DNA from: Deltaproteobacteria bacterium
GTDB lineage: Bacteria > Myxococcota_A > Polyangia > Polyangiales > Ga0077539
Direction: 5' to 3'
Assembly (NCBI GenBank): GCA_947494865.1
Contig: CANMAT010000250.1
Coordinates: forward strand, 1-6,229
DNA length: 6,229 nucleotides
Shown: piece by piece, positions 1 through 6,229 of the stretch
How the letters are laid out: each line of letters starts with the position of its first letter
Numbering within the stretch: the stretch's first letter is position 1
Position numbers and translations under genes: made by a program
Notes under the pieces: model-generated
The model's input: only the letters and a program-made list of their open reading frames with translations
Told to the model about the DNA's origin: nothing
Database searches by the model: none

Positions 1-1618
<1,618 letters not shown>

Positions 1619-1624
1619 CGGGAA

Positions 1625-1631
1625 ATCTCCT

Positions 1632-1632
<1 letters not shown>
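1625..1632 (-). promoter_or_regulatory. Shine-Dalgarno of the HgdB-like gene, touching the upstream stop codon
   Basis: On the minus strand the sequence reads TGAAGGAGATTTCCCGATG. The stop TGA of the activase gene (1634-1632) shares its last base with the AAGGAGAT ribosome-binding site, which lies six bases before ATG 1618. This decides the start and suggests translational coupling, which would keep the two proteins in fixed ratio. Confidence 0.8.
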
Positions 1633-5237
<3,605 letters not shown>

Positions 5238-5248
5238 GAGATCGAGTG

Positions 5249-5254
5249 CCTCCC
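5249..5254 (-). promoter_or_regulatory. Shine-Dalgarno (GGGAGG) of the tandem activase gene
   Basis: The minus strand reads GCAGGGAGGCACTCGATCTC and then ATG. GGGAGG lies 11 bases before the start, slightly long but workable, and no competing in-frame start sits nearer. Five of its six bases (5250-5254) belong to the outer arm of the nested palindrome at 5250-5287, so access for the ribosome could depend on whether that structure forms. Confidence 0.65.
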
Positions 5255-5287
5255 TGCGGTGACTGACGTGTCAGTCAGGGCAGGGAG
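5250..5287. promoter_or_regulatory. Nested palindrome (operator or RBS-sequestering hairpin) in the operon leader
   Basis: Two perfect inverted-repeat pairs share one centre. The inner pair is TGACTGAC (5260-5267) and GTCAGTCA (5270-5277), separated by GT. The outer pair is CTCCCTGC (5250-5257) and GCAGGGAG (5280-5287). They are separated only by unpaired GG on each side (5258-5259 and 5278-5279). The inner 18 bp has the form of a dimeric repressor operator, TetR family being the usual kind with such short-gap palindromes. In the operon mRNA the whole element could fold into a hairpin that buries the GGGAGG ribosome-binding site. The symmetry is directly visible; which mechanism applies is inference. 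No regulator gene is in the window. Confidence 0.6.
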
Positions 5288-5292
5288 CGGGG

Positions 5293-5320
5293 TGTATCAG
5301 AATCGAAGGGCACTACGCAA
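5293..5320 (-). promoter_or_regulatory. Weak candidate sigma70-like promoter for the operon
   Basis: On the minus strand TTGCGT (5320-5315) and GATACA (5298-5293) are 16 bp apart and match the consensus boxes at about half of their positions. Transcription would then begin near 5286, inside the outer arm of the palindrome, where a bound repressor would block it. The match is poor and is proposed mainly because of its position. Confidence 0.2.
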
Positions 5321-5346
5321 GGCCGGGGCGTGAAAAGTTTGCGTAG
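5313..5346. repeat. Inverted repeat CTACGCAA-N18-TTGCGTAG
   Basis: Perfect 8-bp arms at 5313-5320 and 5339-5346 flank an 18-bp spacer. A further partial copy, TGCGTAGG, lies at 5380-5387, 40 bp beyond the right arm and in the same orientation. The left arm overlaps the candidate -35 box. This could be a second binding site in the control region between the operon and the plus-strand genes, or chance. Confidence 0.3.
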
Positions 5347-5369
5347 GGAACGGGAGAATCTGCAACTGC

Positions 5370-5807
5370 ATGCACGTCGTGCGTAGGCCGCGAAGGGCGT
5401 ACGGTTGCGCTGCGCGAGAGAGGGCGATGAACCACTGCGTGTATGGTCTACCGTACCCGACGGAGGTGCAGGGACCGACACGGACTACGGTGGACCGTAC
5501 CGTTGCGGGAGGCGGCGTAGGGGGTGCGCGCGATCTGGGCGCCGCGGGCCAGTGCGCCGTGCACGTCGACTGCATCGTCTCGTGCAGCGGCGCCTACGCT
5601 GACACCGGCACGAGTGACAGGCTCCACGCGCCCGCGCCGGTGCCGGGGCTCACGGGCATCGACGGCCTGGCGCTCGCGAGCGTCCGCCGACACTACGCGG
5701 TGCATACCGACGGGCGCATGCTCTGCTGGGGGCAGCACGTGAACTTCTCGCGCGGCGACGGCCGCACGGCGACCGCCGCCTCGCCGCGGCCGCTCGTGGT
5801 CCGCTGA
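5370..5807 (+). pseudogene. Remnant of an RCC1-repeat protein (two degenerate repeats)
   Basis: A 145-codon open frame runs from ATG 5370 (alternative ATG 5427) to TGA 5805-5807. Residues about 51-143 carry two RCC1-like units. The second is good: HYAVHTDGRMLCWG (108-121) followed by GDG (129-131). The first is damaged: CAVHVDCIVSCSG has Cys where the usual Gly follows Asp, and Ser where CWG is expected. Full RCC1 propellers have about seven repeats over some 350-400 residues and, in bacteria, often a secretion signal; here there are only two repeats and no signal peptide. Codons become strongly G/C-ending only from about 5505, so the first 45 or so residues may not be genuine. This is probably the tail of a lost gene, though a short expressed protein cannot be excluded. 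It is divergent from the operon and has no clear functional link to it. Confidence 0.5.
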
Positions 5808-5829
5808 GCTGACCCGGGCTGCAGGTTCG

Positions 5830-5981
5830 ATGGGCGGTGCCCGCGCGCGCCTTGAGTCCGTCTCACGGGCGCTCGCGTCGTCCGCACGAGCGCCCCACGC
5901 CGCGTCGGAATACGTGCTGCCGCTCGCGCGCCATCGACGCGACGCAGCTCGCGCACGACCGCCACGACCCCACAGGAGGCG
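5830..5981 (+). pseudogene. Out-of-frame upstream part of the right-edge gene
   Basis: Before the clear reading frame at 5982 the coding character seems to move between frames. About 5850-5920 reads best in the frame of ATG 5830 (ASEYVLPLAR near its end). About 5924-5980 reads best in the next frame (RAIDATQLAHDRHDPTGGEA), with codons ending almost all in G or C, before passing into the frame used from 5982. Joined with two single-base skips, this makes one continuous, plausible protein. It may be a gene broken by two one-base insertions, or two errors in the sequence. I recognise no family. Confidence 0.33.
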
Positions 5982-6229
5982 AAGCGCAACATCTCGATCG
6001 GACTCGCCGCCGTGGCGCCGCGCTTCGAGTCGCTCTCGACGAAGGCGCCCGAGATCGTGCAGGGCGAGCTCATCGAGCTGCCGGTGATCGCGCTCGCGCT
6101 CGTGTACGCCGCCGGGCGCGTCCCCTCGAGCACCGTGCCTTCGACGGGCGAGATCGCCTCGCGGCTGCGTGAGATCACCGAGCCTCGCGAACTCGGCGTT
6201 TCGTTTCTGCGCATCGCGTCGCGCCTCGA
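5982..6229 (+). CDS. Unidentified protein, start unclear, continues beyond the right edge
   Basis: This frame stays open from 5856 (after an in-frame TGA at 5853-5855) to the window end, with a clear coding signature from 5982: about 90% of codons end in G or C, and the composition is a normal globular mix (KRNISIGLAAVAPRF, then QGELIELPVIALALVYAAG, then EIASRLREITEPRELGV). No ATG precedes it in frame. AGGAGG at 5974-5979 looks like a ribosome-binding site, but the codon at the right distance is ATC (5991), and the first GTG is at 6012. The more likely reading is that this continues the frame-shifted segment just upstream. The hydrophobic run (IELPVIALALVYAAG) is too short and interrupted for a confident membrane helix. 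I do not recognise the family. Confidence 0.5.

Noticed and set aside
5367..5374. TGCATGCA palindrome
   Set aside because: Only 8 bp, with no matching partner or positional logic.
5805..5835. Possible terminator after the RCC1 remnant (CCCGGG-centred symmetry)
   Set aside because: No adequate stem and no T-run follows.
5693..6214. Minus-strand open frame (173 codons)
   Set aside because: It overlaps both the RCC1 remnant and the right-edge coding segment, is Arg/Ser/Thr-rich without domain features, and the plus-strand frame from 5982 has far better codon character.

Overview
The window is GC-rich DNA with strongly G/C-ending codons, from a bacterium. Tandem 'h-DG-x-h-x-CWG' RCC1-like repeats next to large multi-cysteine anaerobic-type enzymes would suit Myxococcota or a related deltaproteobacterial lineage. 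That placement is inference from composition and domain style, not proof.

Positions 1-5237, all minus strand, hold a two-gene operon. The first gene (5237 to 1632) encodes a 1201-residue protein with two complete BadF/BadG/BcrA/BcrD-type ATPase (CoA-dehydratase activase) modules in tandem, a four-cysteine segment, a DUF2229/COG3580-type module and a helical C-terminus. The second gene (1618 to beyond position 1) starts 13 bp after the first one's stop. Its Shine-Dalgarno sequence touches that stop codon, and it encodes a COG3581/HgdB-like iron-sulfur protein of at least 539 residues. In many anaerobes these modules are fused in one polypeptide; here they are split in two. By family, the first protein hydrolyses ATP to push low-potential electrons through [4Fe-4S] clusters, and the partner probably receives them. 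The final substrate cannot be told from sequence.

Positions 5238-5430 are the control region. The most striking element is a nested palindrome (5250-5287): two 8-bp inverted-repeat pairs sharing one centre, with the Shine-Dalgarno of the first gene inside its outer arm. A second inverted repeat (5313-5346) lies further upstream and overlaps a weak candidate -35 box.

Positions 5370-6229, on the plus strand, look decayed. A two-repeat RCC1-like remnant ends at 5807. After it comes a coding segment that runs off the right edge and whose coding signal appears to step through three reading frames between about 5850 and 5990. Three very long plus-strand open frames over 11-5333 are antisense artefacts of the operon's codon bias and are not annotated.
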